47,117 nt of DNA from Candidatus Latescibacterota bacterium (GCA_022823465.1 JAJEHX010000037.1:1-47117), one strand, 5' to 3'; positions 1 through 8,751 are shown, numbered from the stretch's first letter. Notes: generated from the letters alone by a model not told the origin. Program-made: numbers and translations.

Positions 1-83
1 GGCGTCCGGGCGACCTGTTCGCGCGGGATCGCCATGCCTTTCCGGGCGAAGATGTCCTTCGCCTGGTATTCGTGTATGTTCAA
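1..83 (-). CDS. sucC: Succinyl-CoA ligase (ADP-forming) beta subunit, N-terminal fragment
   Basis: The window edge cuts this gene, leaving 27 codons. Read on the minus strand they give (M)NIHEYQAKDIFARKGMAIP, the well-known ATP-grasp N-terminus of SucC, which couples succinyl-CoA cleavage to nucleotide phosphorylation in the TCA cycle. The start codon is TTG (81-83); no ATG lies in frame nearby. AAGGAG sits six bases upstream (complement of 90-95), which supports the TTG. The gene lies 121 bp downstream of xylB on the same strand, and a tandem repeat separates them. sucD would be expected beyond the edge. Family identity is clear despite the short length; the TTG start is inferred from the SD and the conserved N-terminus. 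Confidence 0.85.
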   Translation of the reverse strand, partial: MNIHEYQAKDIFARKGMAIPREQVART

Positions 84-146
84 TTCGTGCTCCTTCGGTT
101 CCGAATCTCTACTGCCCTTATTGAACCTGTGCCGAACCTCTCCGTT

Positions 147-218
147 CCACCCTGCTGAATATGCACACTCAAACCTGTTTCTCCACCCTGCTGAATACGC
201 ACACTCAAACCTGCTTCT
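147..218. repeat. 36-bp tandem duplication across the xylB stop codon
   Basis: Two adjacent 36-bp units (147-182 and 183-218) differ at two positions. On the minus strand the unit carries the last codons of xylB (VEKQV) plus TGA, so the gene end and stop are copied just downstream. The copy is a multiple of three, so it puts a second in-frame stop 12 codons later. It is one of about eleven such duplications in the window. Confidence 0.9.
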
Positions 219-1743
219 CCACCATGCCGCCCAGCGCGTCGAAACCCGGTTTAAGGGCCGGGTACATGGATCTGAATATACCGTAGCACTCCTCGTACCG
301 CGACGACGCAGCCCGGTCCGGTTCCGTCCGGGAAGCGACGGCGACCAGGTCGTCCGCGGCTTCCTCGACGGTACCGTACACGCCGGTGCCGACCGCGGCC
401 AGGATGGCGGCGCCGAAGGCGGGACCTTCCTCCGCGTTGACGGTGACGACTTCCGCGCCGTAGATGTCCGCCTGGATCTGCCGCCAGAGGCTGCTCCGCG
501 CGCCACCGCCCGTGGAACGGACTTGTGTGACGGACAGGCCGAGTTCCCGCATGATTTCAATGGAATCCCGCAGGGCGAAAGTTACGCCTTCCATGACGGA
601 CCGGATCATGTGGGGCCGTCCGTGACGTCCGGTGAGGCCGATGAAGGCGCCCCGCGCGTTGGCGTCCTTGTGCGGGGTGCGCTCGCCCATGAGATAGGGG
701 AGAAACACCAGACCCTCGCTGCCCGCCGGCGCGCGGGCCGCTTGGGCCGTCATCAACTCGTATGGGTCGGTGTCCAGCATCCTGGCCGCGCTGACCTCCA
801 CTTCGCCCAGCGTGTTGCGCAGCCACTGGAAGGCGCCGCCCGCGAAGAGGGTCACCCCCATCAGGTACCACTTGTCGGGGACGCTGTGACAGAAGGTGTG
901 GACCCGCAGTTCGGGATCCACGCGGACGTCGTCGGTGTGGGCGAATACTACGCCCGACGTTCCGAGGCTCGCGAGAATCCGGCCGGAACGGACGATGCCG
1001 GCTCCCACGGCGCCGCAGGTATTGTCGGCCCCGCCGCCGACGACGGGCGTGCCGGGCTTCAGTCCCATTTCCGCGGCCGCTTCTTCCGTCACGTGTCCGC
1101 ATACGTCGATGGATTCGAAGGTTGGAGGCATGAATTCCGTCGGCAGGCCGATGGCCTCCAGCATGGGGGCGGACCATCTCCGTTCGCGTACGTCGAACAG
1201 CAGGGTGCCCGCGGCGTCGGACACCTCCATGGCGAATTCGCCCGTCATCCGGAACCGGATGTAGTCCTTGGGCAGCACGACGCGACGGATCCGGCCGTAC
1301 ACCTCCGGTTCATGGTCGCGGACCCAGATCAACTTGGGCGCGGTGAAGCCTTCGAGGGCGGGATTGGACACCCACCGCACCAGGTTTTCTTCGCCCGCCT
1401 TTTCCGTGATCCAGCGGCACTGCTCCGTGGTCCGCGTATCGCACCACAGGATGGATGGGCGAAGCACCTCGTTCTTCTCGTCGAGCAGCACCGAACTGTG
1501 CATCTGGCCCGACAGACCGATCCCCGCGATCGAGTCGGCCGCGATCCCCGCCGTGTTCATGGCTTCGCGAACGGTGTTCGACGCCCCGCGCCACCAGTCG
1601 GCCGGATCCTGTTCGGCCCAGTTGGGACGGGGCGTATGCAGCGCGATTTCCTCGAAGGCGCTGGCCGCCAGTCCGCCGCGCTCGTCGACGATAATCGTCT
1701 TGATGCCCGATGTGCCGATATCGATGCCGATCAGATGTCTCAT
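205..1743 (-). CDS. xylB: Xylulokinase (FGGY carbohydrate kinase)
   Basis: This 512-residue kinase phosphorylates D-xylulose to xylulose 5-phosphate with ATP in the cytoplasm. The N-terminus reads MRHLIGIDIGTSGIK, the FGGY nucleotide-binding start. GQMHSSVLLD and GWCDTRT-like (ILWCDTRT) segments follow, then GGGADNTCGAVGAG, which holds the expected catalytic Asp, and a C-terminal STGGGARSSLWRQI adenine-site motif. The length fits the family. The start was moved to the ATG at 1743, because the 13 residues before it resemble no kinase. It lies between the sigma factor terminator and sucC, so it is probably transcribed from its own promoter. Substrate within FGGY is inferred from overall resemblance to XylB; another pentulose is possible. 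Confidence 0.88.
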   Translation of the reverse strand: MRHLIGIDIGTSGIKTIIVDERGGLAASAFEEIALHTPRPNWAEQDPADWWRGASNTVREAMNTAGIAADSIAGIGLSGQMHSSVLLDEKNEVLRPSILWCDTRTTEQCRWITEKAGEENLVRWVSNPALEGFTAPKLIWVRDHEPEVYGRIRRVVLPKDYIRFRMTGEFAMEVSDAAGTLLFDVRERRWSAPMLEAIGLPTEFMPPTFESIDVCGHVTEEAAAEMGLKPGTPVVGGGADNTCGAVGAGIVRSGRILASLGTSGVVFAHTDDVRVDPELRVHTFCHSVPDKWYLMGVTLFAGGAFQWLRNTLGEVEVSAARMLDTDPYELMTAQAARAPAGSEGLVFLPYLMGERTPHKDANARGAFIGLTGRHGRPHMIRSVMEGVTFALRDSIEIMRELGLSVTQVRSTGGGARSSLWRQIQADIYGAEVVTVNAEEGPAFGAAILAAVGTGVYGTVEEAADDLVAVASRTEPDRAASSRYEECYGIFRSMYPALKPGFDALGGMVEKQV

Positions 1744-1782
1744 ATCAAACCGCTGCCTGGCGGACCGCCGGCTTAAAGGCAC

Positions 1783-1808
1783 AAAAAAAACCTGCGCAAG
1801 ACCGCAGG
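1783..1808 (-). terminator. Rho-independent terminator of the sigma factor gene
   Basis: On the minus strand a perfect 6-bp stem (CCTGCG/CGCAGG, loop of six) is followed directly by eight T residues. It begins 30 bp after the sigma factor stop at 1838 and ends before the xylB start at 1743. This is the only textbook intrinsic terminator seen in the window. Confidence 0.88.
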
Positions 1809-1837
1809 AAACTGAAGGGTGGCGATGAAAGTCGAAT

Positions 1838-2722
1838 TCAACTCATGTAAGCGTGCAGTCGGACACTGCGGGAGGTATGCCGCAACCGGCGAATCGCCCG
1901 TTCCTTTATCTGGCGCACCCTTTCCCGGGTCAACCCGAACTGCTTGCCGATTTCGTCCAGGGTCATCGGCTTGTCCCTGTTGATTCCGAAATAGGACCGA
2001 ATCACGGCGGCTTCGCGGTCCGTGAGGGTATTCAGCGCCCAGAACACTTCCTCTTTAAGCGATTTCTCCATGACCGGCGTTTCCGGCGATTCGATGGCCG
2101 TATCTTCGATCACGTCGAGCAGGCGTCCCTCCTCGCCGGGTGAAAACGGCGCGTCGAGCGACAGGTGGGGACTGAAAATCCGCATGATATCGACCACTTC
2201 CTTATGATCCAGAGACATGCTGCCGGCGATCTCTTCGGTCGTGGGCTCCCGGCCCAGTTCCTGCTTGAGGCCCCGCACGGCCTTGTTTATCCGCCGCAGT
2301 TCCTCGGCCCGGTTCAGCGGAAGGCGGAAGATCCGCGACTGTTCGGCCAGAGCCTGCATGATGGCCTGCCGCACCCACCAGACCGCGTAGGATATGAACT
2401 TGAACCCCTTGTGCTCATCGTATCGCTGCGCGGCCTTGATCAGGCCTATATTGCCCTCGTTGATCAGGTCGGACAGCGGCAGACCCTGGTTCTGGTATTG
2501 TCTCGCCACCACCACGACAAAACGAAGATTGGCCTGGATAAGCTTGTTTAAGGCGCCATTCAACCCGTTGCGCGCGTCGCGCGCCAGTGCCATTTCCTCT
2601 TCCAGGTTCAGGACCGGTATGGACCTTATTTCCTTCAGGTAGGTGTCAAGTGAACGGTCATCCCCCGGATTCCGCGATCCAATCCGGGAAACGTTGACTT
2701 TCGACTGGGCGGTCCTGGCCAT
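1838..2722 (-). CDS. Sigma-70 family RNA polymerase sigma factor (primary or group 2)
   Basis: This 294-residue sigma factor has regions 1.2 to 4 but no long region 1.1. Region 1.2 reads DRSLDTYLKEIRSIPVLN. Regions 2.1-2.4 contain LRFVVVVARQYQNQGLPL, DLINEGNIGLIKAAQRYD and FISYAVWWVRQAIMQAL. Region 3 is EEIAGSM, and region 4.2 ends in the helix-turn-helix TLDEIGKQFGLTRERVRQI. This matches housekeeping SigA/RpoD promoter recognition. The size suits a small primary sigma of the FCB group or a group 2 (RpoS-like) factor; the sequence alone does not decide. The start at 2722 has AGAGGAAG upstream; the longer ATG at 2743 has no SD. The gene is monocistronic, ending in an intrinsic terminator. Confidence 0.93.
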   Translation of the reverse strand: MARTAQSKVNVSRIGSRNPGDDRSLDTYLKEIRSIPVLNLEEEMALARDARNGLNGALNKLIQANLRFVVVVARQYQNQGLPLSDLINEGNIGLIKAAQRYDEHKGFKFISYAVWWVRQAIMQALAEQSRIFRLPLNRAEELRRINKAVRGLKQELGREPTTEEIAGSMSLDHKEVVDIMRIFSPHLSLDAPFSPGEEGRLLDVIEDTAIESPETPVMEKSLKEEVFWALNTLTDREAAVIRSYFGINRDKPMTLDEIGKQFGLTRERVRQIKERAIRRLRHTSRSVRLHAYMS

Positions 2723-2928
2723 GATCTTCCTCTGATACCGCATATGGATCCACTGAAGACGGCACTATAGGCCTTCAGCATGGATCGCGAGCGAGCAAAT
2801 ACGGATATCGTGTGGATTTACGGAGAAACTATCCAGGGACTATTCACCGGTTCCCCAGCACTATAATGACGCGCCGGACGGGCCGTCAAGTTTTTTCAGG
2901 TGAAATCCGCAACGTTGTGCAACCCGGT

Positions 2929-4641
2929 TCAAAACACCCGTTTCTCGACGTTGTTTCCGATATAGATGTCCATCATCGTAGTCCGGTTGCCCCAGAAGAG
3001 ATCCTGCCCCCAGGCATTGGGGTCGAGTCCCTTGAACCAGGGCTTGCGCAGTTCCAGCACGTGGGTGTGATAGATGAACACGCCGCCCACGTCCTCGACG
3101 AGGATGCGCTCCGCCTCGGCGTAGTATCCCATGCGTTGCTCTTGGTCCAGCGTCGTGCCCCCGGCCTGCAGCAACCGGTCGAATTCGATGTTCTTCCAGT
3201 CGTGGCGGCCGTGTCCCACCGGCTGCGAATGCCACACCTGGGACAGCATGTTGTCGGGGTCGGGATAGTCGTACTGGTAGGGGATCAGGCCAAAGGGGAT
3301 GGTGTACTGGTACATGTTGTCCATGTACAGGCCGATTTCCTGGTTCCTGATCTCGACGCGCATGCCCAGGGTTTCCTTCAGCATGCCCTGTATCGCCTGG
3401 GCGATGCCCATCTGGGTCGGATCCGCCTGGCGCAGCCAGAACTCGATGGCGGGAAGGCCCCTTCCTTCCGGATAGCCGGCTTCCGCCAGCAGGCGCCGGG
3501 CCTCGGGCGGGTCGTAGCGCTGGATATCTTTGAGCTGGTCCCCCGTGTATCCCGGGAAGTTGGGCGGCAGCATGGTGTAGGCCGGCGTGCCGTGTCCCTG
3601 CAGGATGACCCGGCAGATGGTCTCCCGGTCGATGGCATGGCTGACGGCCCGGCGGACCCGCGCGTCGTCGAAGGGAGGCACCGCCGTCCGGAAGAAGAGA
3701 TACCAGGTCTGGAAATGGGGATTCGAGGTCAGTTCCCGGGTCAGTTCGGGACTGTTGTCGATCTCCCCCAGGTACTGGGCGAAAACGCCCTGGCGGTCGA
3801 CCTCGTTGTTTTCGTAGGGTGTGATGCCGGGGTGGGTGCCGGCGATGACGAACTTCAGCTTGACCTGCTCGAGGGATCCGGGGTATGGTCCGTTGTAGTG
3901 GGGATTCAGCACGTAGGAGATGTACCGGTCGGTGATCCACTCGTCCAGCCTGTAGCTGTAGTTGCTGACCATGTTGCCCGGTTCGGTCCAGCGGCGGCCG
4001 TATTTTTCAACCTGCCAGGGGGGCACCGGCGCCGCGGAATTGTAGGCCATGATGTGGGGAAGGTAGGGACAGGGCGCCTCGGCCTCTATTTCGAGGGTCA
4101 GGTCGTCGATGGCCCGAACGCCCACCGCGTCCCGGTCGGTGATCTCGCCGTGATTGAAGGCGCGCGCGTTCTTGATATTGTAAAAGAGAAAGGCGAAGAC
4201 GTTGCCCTCGTCCGGGTCCAGAAACCGCTTGAAAGTGTATTCGAAATCGTGGGCGGTCACCGCCCGGCCATCACTCCACCGCGCGTCCTCCCGGAGGTAG
4301 AACGTCCAGATCCGCCCATCCTCGGATGGTTCCCAGCGGTCGGCCGCGCCGGACCTGAGCACGTCGTCGGCGTCGAACATGGTGAGCCGTTCGAACAGAA
4401 AGGGATCCGAGCCCTTGACGCCGTAATTGTCCAGGCTCACGTCCAGGGTCTTCGGCTCTTCGATGAAATACATGAGGATCTGTTCGTGCAGCGGAGCGGC
4501 GTCAGGCGGCAGTTCTACGCCCAGGCTGTTGATGACGGGGCCGTCCGTGGGCTGGACCGCGGTGTTTTCGTTGCCGCCGCAACCGGTTGCGAAAAGCAGG
4601 ACGAGTAGGAGAGACCGAAACGACATGACGGGAGAGGGCAT
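2929..4641 (-). CDS. ABC transporter substrate-binding lipoprotein, peptide/nickel type (SBP_bac_5)
   Basis: The 570-residue product is an extracytoplasmic solute receptor. The N-terminus has a short basic and hydrophobic signal ending LLFATGC, a plausible though imperfect lipobox with Cys21 as lipidation site. The body has the family pattern: EPKTLDVSLDNYGVKG, WTFYLREDARWSDGRAVTAHDFEYTFKR in successive pieces, DARVRRAVSHAIDRETI, and a C-terminal dyad-rich lobe. The family mainly binds oligopeptides. The start at 4641 has AAGGA upstream; the longer start at 4689 lacks a signal peptide. No permease or ATPase gene is adjacent, so the receptor must work with transporter parts encoded elsewhere. 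Substrate is unknown; oligopeptide is the default guess. Confidence 0.88.
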   Translation of the reverse strand: MPSPVMSFRSLLLVLLFATGCGGNENTAVQPTDGPVINSLGVELPPDAAPLHEQILMYFIEEPKTLDVSLDNYGVKGSDPFLFERLTMFDADDVLRSGAADRWEPSEDGRIWTFYLREDARWSDGRAVTAHDFEYTFKRFLDPDEGNVFAFLFYNIKNARAFNHGEITDRDAVGVRAIDDLTLEIEAEAPCPYLPHIMAYNSAAPVPPWQVEKYGRRWTEPGNMVSNYSYRLDEWITDRYISYVLNPHYNGPYPGSLEQVKLKFVIAGTHPGITPYENNEVDRQGVFAQYLGEIDNSPELTRELTSNPHFQTWYLFFRTAVPPFDDARVRRAVSHAIDRETICRVILQGHGTPAYTMLPPNFPGYTGDQLKDIQRYDPPEARRLLAEAGYPEGRGLPAIEFWLRQADPTQMGIAQAIQGMLKETLGMRVEIRNQEIGLYMDNMYQYTIPFGLIPYQYDYPDPDNMLSQVWHSQPVGHGRHDWKNIEFDRLLQAGGTTLDQEQRMGYYAEAERILVEDVGGVFIYHTHVLELRKPWFKGLDPNAWGQDLFWGNRTTMMDIYIGNNVEKRVF

Positions 4642-4821
4642 GGCACACGCTTCCTTCAATCGATTGTTCGTCCGGTATCGACCGTGCACTGCTTATGAAT
4701 AATGACAACAGACCGGTCAGGGGTCAATAGAAAAGGGGTCGTGCCCGGAAGGGCGTTTCTTGACTTCCAGGCATGGGAAGGGTAGGTTGGGTGCGACCTT
4801 ATTCTCACTCGGAATCCTGCC

Positions 4822-6162
4822 ATGGCCAAGACAACCACCGGGTCGCCCCGTCCCACGCTTCGCAAGTCCCTTGGATTCTTCGACGGCATCACCATACTCG
4901 TCGGCATCACCATTGGGGCAGGTATCTTCTCGGCGCCCCAGATCATCGCGGGTTTCACCGAATCCTTTACCCCCATACTCTGGCTCTGGATCGCGGGCGG
5001 CGCCTTCATATTCCTCGGCGGCCTGGTCTACGCGGAACTGGGCAGCCGGCTCCCCGATACCGGCGGTGAATACATGTATATCAGCCGGGCTTTCGGCCCC
5101 TTCGCCGGGTTCATGTTCGGCTGGTCCCAACTCTTCATCATCCGTACCAGTCCGCTCGCCGGCCTGGCCATCGTCACGGTCAACTACTTCTCCTATTTCG
5201 TCGAACATTCGCAGACCGAACGGATCGCGACCGCGCTGTTCATCATCCTGCTGCTCGCCATCCTGAACTACGTCGGCGTGCACCGGGCCGGTTTTTACCA
5301 GCGTCTGACCACGGTGCTCAAGGTCGCAGGACTGATGCTCCTCGTGGTGCTTGGATTCACCCTGGACTACGGGGGTGAAAACCTGCTGGGCACCTCCGCG
5401 GCGCCGACCGGCACCCTGGGGTCCGTCGGCAATATGGTTGCCGCCGCGTTCATGGTGGTCTTCGCCTACATGGGGTTCGAACGCGTGGGTTACTCTGCTG
5501 GAGAGATGAAAGATCCCAGGCGCACGATTCCCCTGACCATGTTCGTGGGGATCTCGGTGATCGTCGTGATCTACGTCCTGGCGAATCTCCTCTATCATCA
5601 GACGCTTGGCATGGAGGGCGTCCGCACGAGCACCATCGTTGCCTCGGACACGGCGGTCCTGCTGCTGGGGCCCCTGGGCGCGGGATTCATCGCCCTCACC
5701 GTCATGATTTCCACGACCGGAAGCATGAACGGCACTTTCATGACCGCCACCCGCGTCTACTACGCCATGGCACGGGACGGACTCCTCTTCAAGTGGCTGG
5801 ACTACATCCATCCCGTGTACCGGACGCCTTCGCGGGCGATCATCGCCCATGCCGTGTGGGGTTCGGTCATTCTGCTTTTCCGGGGGACCTTCGAGACCAT
5901 CATGGCGGGGATGGTTTTCGCGGTACTCATCTTTTTCGGAGCCAATACCCTGGCCCTGTTCAGGCTGCGCAGCATGGGCGTCGGCGCCGAAGACGGGTAC
6001 CGGGTGCCGCTGTATCCGTGGATTCCGGCCCTCTTCCTGGCCGGCATCGTCGTCCTCGTGCTCCTGCGGGCCACCTTCGAGTGGTACAATTCGCTTATCG
6101 ACCTCGCCTTCATCGTCACGGGCCTGCCATTCTGGTTGATCTGGCGGAAGACGCGGGGATGA
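4822..6162 (+). CDS. APC superfamily amino acid permease
   Basis: This 446-residue integral membrane protein has about 12 hydrophobic segments. The first carries the unwound-helix motif TIGAGIFSAP typical of APC transporters (amino acid/H+ symport or exchange). YAELGSRLPDTGGEYMYI and the later YMGFERVGYSAGEMKDPRRTIP are family hallmarks of the LAT/YfnA-like branch. The basic N-terminal tail and the C-terminal WLIWRKTRG follow positive-inside logic. The start is the only ATG before TM1; the SD is weak (GGAA). It lies divergent from the SBP lipoprotein at 2929. Substrate cannot be read from the sequence. Confidence 0.9.
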   Translation: MAKTTTGSPRPTLRKSLGFFDGITILVGITIGAGIFSAPQIIAGFTESFTPILWLWIAGGAFIFLGGLVYAELGSRLPDTGGEYMYISRAFGPFAGFMFGWSQLFIIRTSPLAGLAIVTVNYFSYFVEHSQTERIATALFIILLLAILNYVGVHRAGFYQRLTTVLKVAGLMLLVVLGFTLDYGGENLLGTSAAPTGTLGSVGNMVAAAFMVVFAYMGFERVGYSAGEMKDPRRTIPLTMFVGISVIVVIYVLANLLYHQTLGMEGVRTSTIVASDTAVLLLGPLGAGFIALTVMISTTGSMNGTFMTATRVYYAMARDGLLFKWLDYIHPVYRTPSRAIIAHAVWGSVILLFRGTFETIMAGMVFAVLIFFGANTLALFRLRSMGVGAEDGYRVPLYPWIPALFLAGIVVLVLLRATFEWYNSLIDLAFIVTGLPFWLIWRKTRG

Positions 6163-6261
6163 TTTCAGCGGCAGTGCCGCCGCATTGGGGATATGCTCCG
6201 GCGACGCGTTTAGACAACCATGGCGCGTCGCGAGAGCGGCGGGCCATGGGTCAGTTTTCCC

Positions 6262-6290
6262 TTTACGAAATCGCCTTTGCGCTGTATATT
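6262..6290 (+). promoter_or_regulatory. Candidate sigma-70 promoter upstream of moaA
   Basis: TTTACG (6262-6267) and TATATT (6285-6290) are separated by exactly 17 bp, giving a likely start near 6297 and a leader of about 60 nt before moaA. The -10 matches consensus at five of six positions and the -35 at four. No molybdenum-cofactor riboswitch fold was recognised by eye. Confidence 0.45.
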
Positions 6291-6356
6291 TAACCGTTCC
6301 ACTCAAGCATAGATTCCAGCGAAACCAGCCGGGCCTGACGAGGCCGGAGATCATCA

Positions 6357-7349
6357 ATGAGTTATCAGTTGACGGACAGTTTCGGTCGAACGATCAACAA
6401 CCTGCGGGTATCGGTGACGGATCAGTGCAATTTCCGCTGTATCTACTGCATGCCCGAAGAGGGGATGATCTTTCAGCCCCGGGAAGAGATCCTGACCTTC
6501 GAGGAGATCAGCCGTTTCGTCGGAATCGTCACCGGACTGGGCATCTCCAAGCTGCGGCTGACCGGCGGGGAGCCGACCGTTCGGAAGGACCTGCCGGTAC
6601 TGGTGCGCATGCTCGCGGATATCCCGGGCGTCCGGGACATGGCCATGACGACCAACGGGTTTCTGCTCAAGAAGATGTCCCGCGACCTGCGTGAGGCGGG
6701 ACTGCCCCGAATCAACGTCAGCCTGGATACGCTGGACGAGGAGAAATTCAGGCAGATGACCCGCCGGGACGTCCTGCAAAAGGTACTCGACGGGCTTGAA
6801 GAAGCGACCAGGCACTTCCAGCTTCCGATCAAGATCAACGTGGTTGCCATGAAGGGATACACCGAGGACGAACTGCTGGATTTCGCGAAACTGGCGCGAA
6901 CGGGACCCTACCAGGTACGCTTCATCGAGTTCATGCCCCTCGACGCGGATCGTTCGTGGACCCGGGACCAGGTGCTGGACGGCGCCGAAATCATCGAGCG
7001 GATCGGTGAGAAGTGGCCCCTGGACGCGGTGAAACGTCCCGACCAGCGCGAGCCGGCCGACCTGTTCCGCTTCCGGGACGGCAAGGGCGAGATCGGTCTC
7101 ATCGCGTCGGTCAGCGAACCCTTCTGCGGCAGCTGCAACCGCATACGTATCACGGCGGACGGCAAGCTGCGGACCTGCCTGTTCTCGATCAACGAAACCG
7201 ATATCAAGGCCCTGTTGCGCGGCGGCGCGTCGGATGCCGAAATCGCCGAGACGGTCATCGAGGCGGTGCGGCACAAGGAACCCGGACACCACATCAACGA
7301 ACCGGATTTCGTCCAGCCGGAGCGGACCATGTCCTCCATCGGCGGATAG
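6357..7349 (+). CDS. moaA: GTP 3',8-cyclase, molybdenum cofactor biosynthesis
   Basis: This radical SAM enzyme of 330 residues, with MoaC, converts GTP to cyclic pyranopterin monophosphate, the first step of molybdopterin synthesis. The N-terminal [4Fe-4S] motif is C24-N-F-R-C28-I-Y-C31. LTGGEPTVRKD is the SAM-binding GGE motif. The second cluster is formed by C257, C260 and C274 in CGSCNRIRITADGKLRTC. The protein ends in Gly-Gly, a conserved MoaA feature. GGAG lies upstream of the ATG. moeB follows 58 bp downstream on the same strand, fitting a cofactor operon. MoaC, MoaD and MoaE are not in the window. Confidence 0.96.
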   Translation: MSYQLTDSFGRTINNLRVSVTDQCNFRCIYCMPEEGMIFQPREEILTFEEISRFVGIVTGLGISKLRLTGGEPTVRKDLPVLVRMLADIPGVRDMAMTTNGFLLKKMSRDLREAGLPRINVSLDTLDEEKFRQMTRRDVLQKVLDGLEEATRHFQLPIKINVVAMKGYTEDELLDFAKLARTGPYQVRFIEFMPLDADRSWTRDQVLDGAEIIERIGEKWPLDAVKRPDQREPADLFRFRDGKGEIGLIASVSEPFCGSCNRIRITADGKLRTCLFSINETDIKALLRGGASDAEIAETVIEAVRHKEPGHHINEPDFVQPERTMSSIGG

Positions 7350-7407
7350 CGCGCCCACGTGATGAGACGCGCCCGTCATCGTTTCCCAAAGTCTGCAGGA
7401 GATCATC

Positions 7408-8589
7408 ATGAGTCAGCGGTTGTCATCTCAGGAGCTCCTCGCCCAGGTCAAGGGCGAAGTCAAAGAGATGTCCATGGAAGAACTCAAGGAGAAGCTGGAC
7501 CGGAAGGACGACCTGGTCCTGATCGACGTGCGGGAGCAGGACGAGGTCGATCAGGGCGTCATCGTCGGGGCGACCCACATTCCGAGGGGCTTTCTCGAAC
7601 TCAGGATCGAGAACACCGAGAGCGACCGGGACCGCGAAATCGTGCTGTATTGCGCGGGCGGCAACCGATCGGCGCTGGCGGCCCAGTCCCTCGAGGCCAT
7701 GGGATACACCAACGTCATCTCCATGCGGGAGGGCTACACGGGCTGGAGTGGCGCCGGTTTTCCGGTAGTCCAGGAACGCGCACTGAGCAAGGAAGAACGC
7801 CTGCGGTATTCCCGCCACCTCATCGTGCCGGAGATCGGGGAAAAGGGGCAAGTGAAGATCCTCGAATCGAAGGTGCTGCTGGTGGGTACGGGGGGCTTGG
7901 GATCCCCGTCGGCCTACTATCTCGCCGCTGCCGGCGTGGGCACCATCGGACTCATCGACTTCGACGTGGTGGACGTGACCAACCTGCAGCGGCAGATCAT
8001 CCACGGGACCTCGGACATCGGGCGTCCGAAGGTGGTGTCCGCACAGGAAACCATCAGCGACCTGAATCCCGACTGCAACGTGATCCTCCATGAAGCGAAG
8101 CTCATGGCCGAAAACGTCATGGACATCATCAAGGACTACGACATCGTCGTCGACGGTTGCGACAACTTTCCCACCCGGTACCTGGTGAACGATGCCTGCG
8201 TGCTGGCCGGCAAGCCGAACGTACACGGCAGCATCTACCAGTTCGACGGCTACGCCACGGTGTTTCATCCGGACAAGGGGCCGTGTTACCGCTGTCTCTA
8301 TCCGGAGCCGCCGCCGCCGGGCGCCGTGCCCAGCTGCGACGAGGCCGGCGTGCTCGGCGTGCTCCCCGGTACGGTGGGGCTCATCCAGGCCACCGAGACC
8401 CTCAAGCTCATACTCGGCACGGGCGACTCCCTCATTGGGCGGATCCTCATGTACGACGCCCTGGACATGACCTTCCAGACCTTCAACGTCCAGAAGGATC
8501 CATCCTGTCCGCTGTGTGGCGAAAACCCCACGGTAACCGAGCTAATCGACTACGAAGCGTTCTGCGGCTTCGCGCCGGCCGCCGGTTGA
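7408..8589 (+). CDS. moeB: Rhodanese-MoeB fusion: sulfur-carrier-protein adenylyltransferase
   Basis: The 393-residue protein has an N-terminal rhodanese domain (about 15-120, LVLIDVREQDEVDQG, active-site loop C82-AGGNRS) and a MoeB/ThiF-type E1 domain (about 130-393). The E1 part shows the ATP loop GTGGLGS at 160-166, DFDVVDVTNLQRQI, two zinc pairs (C293/C296, C367/C370) and a conserved Cys310 in VPSCDEAGVLG. E1 enzymes of this type adenylate the C-terminal Gly of MoaD or ThiS; a rhodanese can supply persulfide sulfur. In Uba4/MOCS3 the rhodanese is C-terminal; here it is N-terminal. The SD AGGAG precedes the ATG. Location after moaA supports a molybdopterin role, though service to other sulfur carriers is possible. 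Confidence 0.92.
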   Translation: MSQRLSSQELLAQVKGEVKEMSMEELKEKLDRKDDLVLIDVREQDEVDQGVIVGATHIPRGFLELRIENTESDRDREIVLYCAGGNRSALAAQSLEAMGYTNVISMREGYTGWSGAGFPVVQERALSKEERLRYSRHLIVPEIGEKGQVKILESKVLLVGTGGLGSPSAYYLAAAGVGTIGLIDFDVVDVTNLQRQIIHGTSDIGRPKVVSAQETISDLNPDCNVILHEAKLMAENVMDIIKDYDIVVDGCDNFPTRYLVNDACVLAGKPNVHGSIYQFDGYATVFHPDKGPCYRCLYPEPPPPGAVPSCDEAGVLGVLPGTVGLIQATETLKLILGTGDSLIGRILMYDALDMTFQTFNVQKDPSCPLCGENPTVTELIDYEAFCGFAPAAG

Positions 8590-8595
8590 CGGCGG
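8579..8595 (+). terminator. GC-rich hairpin over the moeB stop codon
   Basis: A perfect inverted repeat CCGCCG-gttga-CGGCGG places the moeB TGA in its loop. No T-run follows, so it is at best a weak or Rho-assisted stop. It may simply be chance in GC-rich DNA. Confidence 0.25.
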
Positions 8596-8751
8596 TTCGG
8601 TGCGTTTCCTCCCGACCGCACGCAAGCCCGTGCCCGTGAAGGGACTTTCAGCGGACGACCGCGCGGCCAAGGGGATTTTCACGTTCACTGACGCCTTATT
8701 CCACATACTCTTTAACCCAATAATCCGTTAACCCATAAGGAAAAACAAACC

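Noticed and set aside
34-1776. 580-codon plus-strand open frame over xylB
   Set aside because: It is antisense to a clear FGGY kinase, has Arg/His/Gly-rich composition and no recognisable motif; such frames are common in GC-rich DNA.
2884-2900. Plus-strand terminator (GACGGGCCGTC then a T-run)
   Set aside because: The stem is only 4 bp with a 3-base loop, and no plus-strand gene lies upstream. On the minus strand the hairpin is not followed by T residues.
2812-4608. 598-codon plus-strand open frame
   Set aside because: Antisense to the SBP_bac_5 lipoprotein, whose signal, lipobox and family motifs are clear.
6163-6356. Molybdenum-cofactor riboswitch upstream of moaA
   Set aside because: The leader after the candidate promoter is only about 60 nt and no matching multi-stem fold could be seen; a covariance search would be needed.
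4717-6357. 546-codon minus-strand open frame
   Set aside because: Antisense to the APC permease with a highly polar, low-complexity product; no domain seen.
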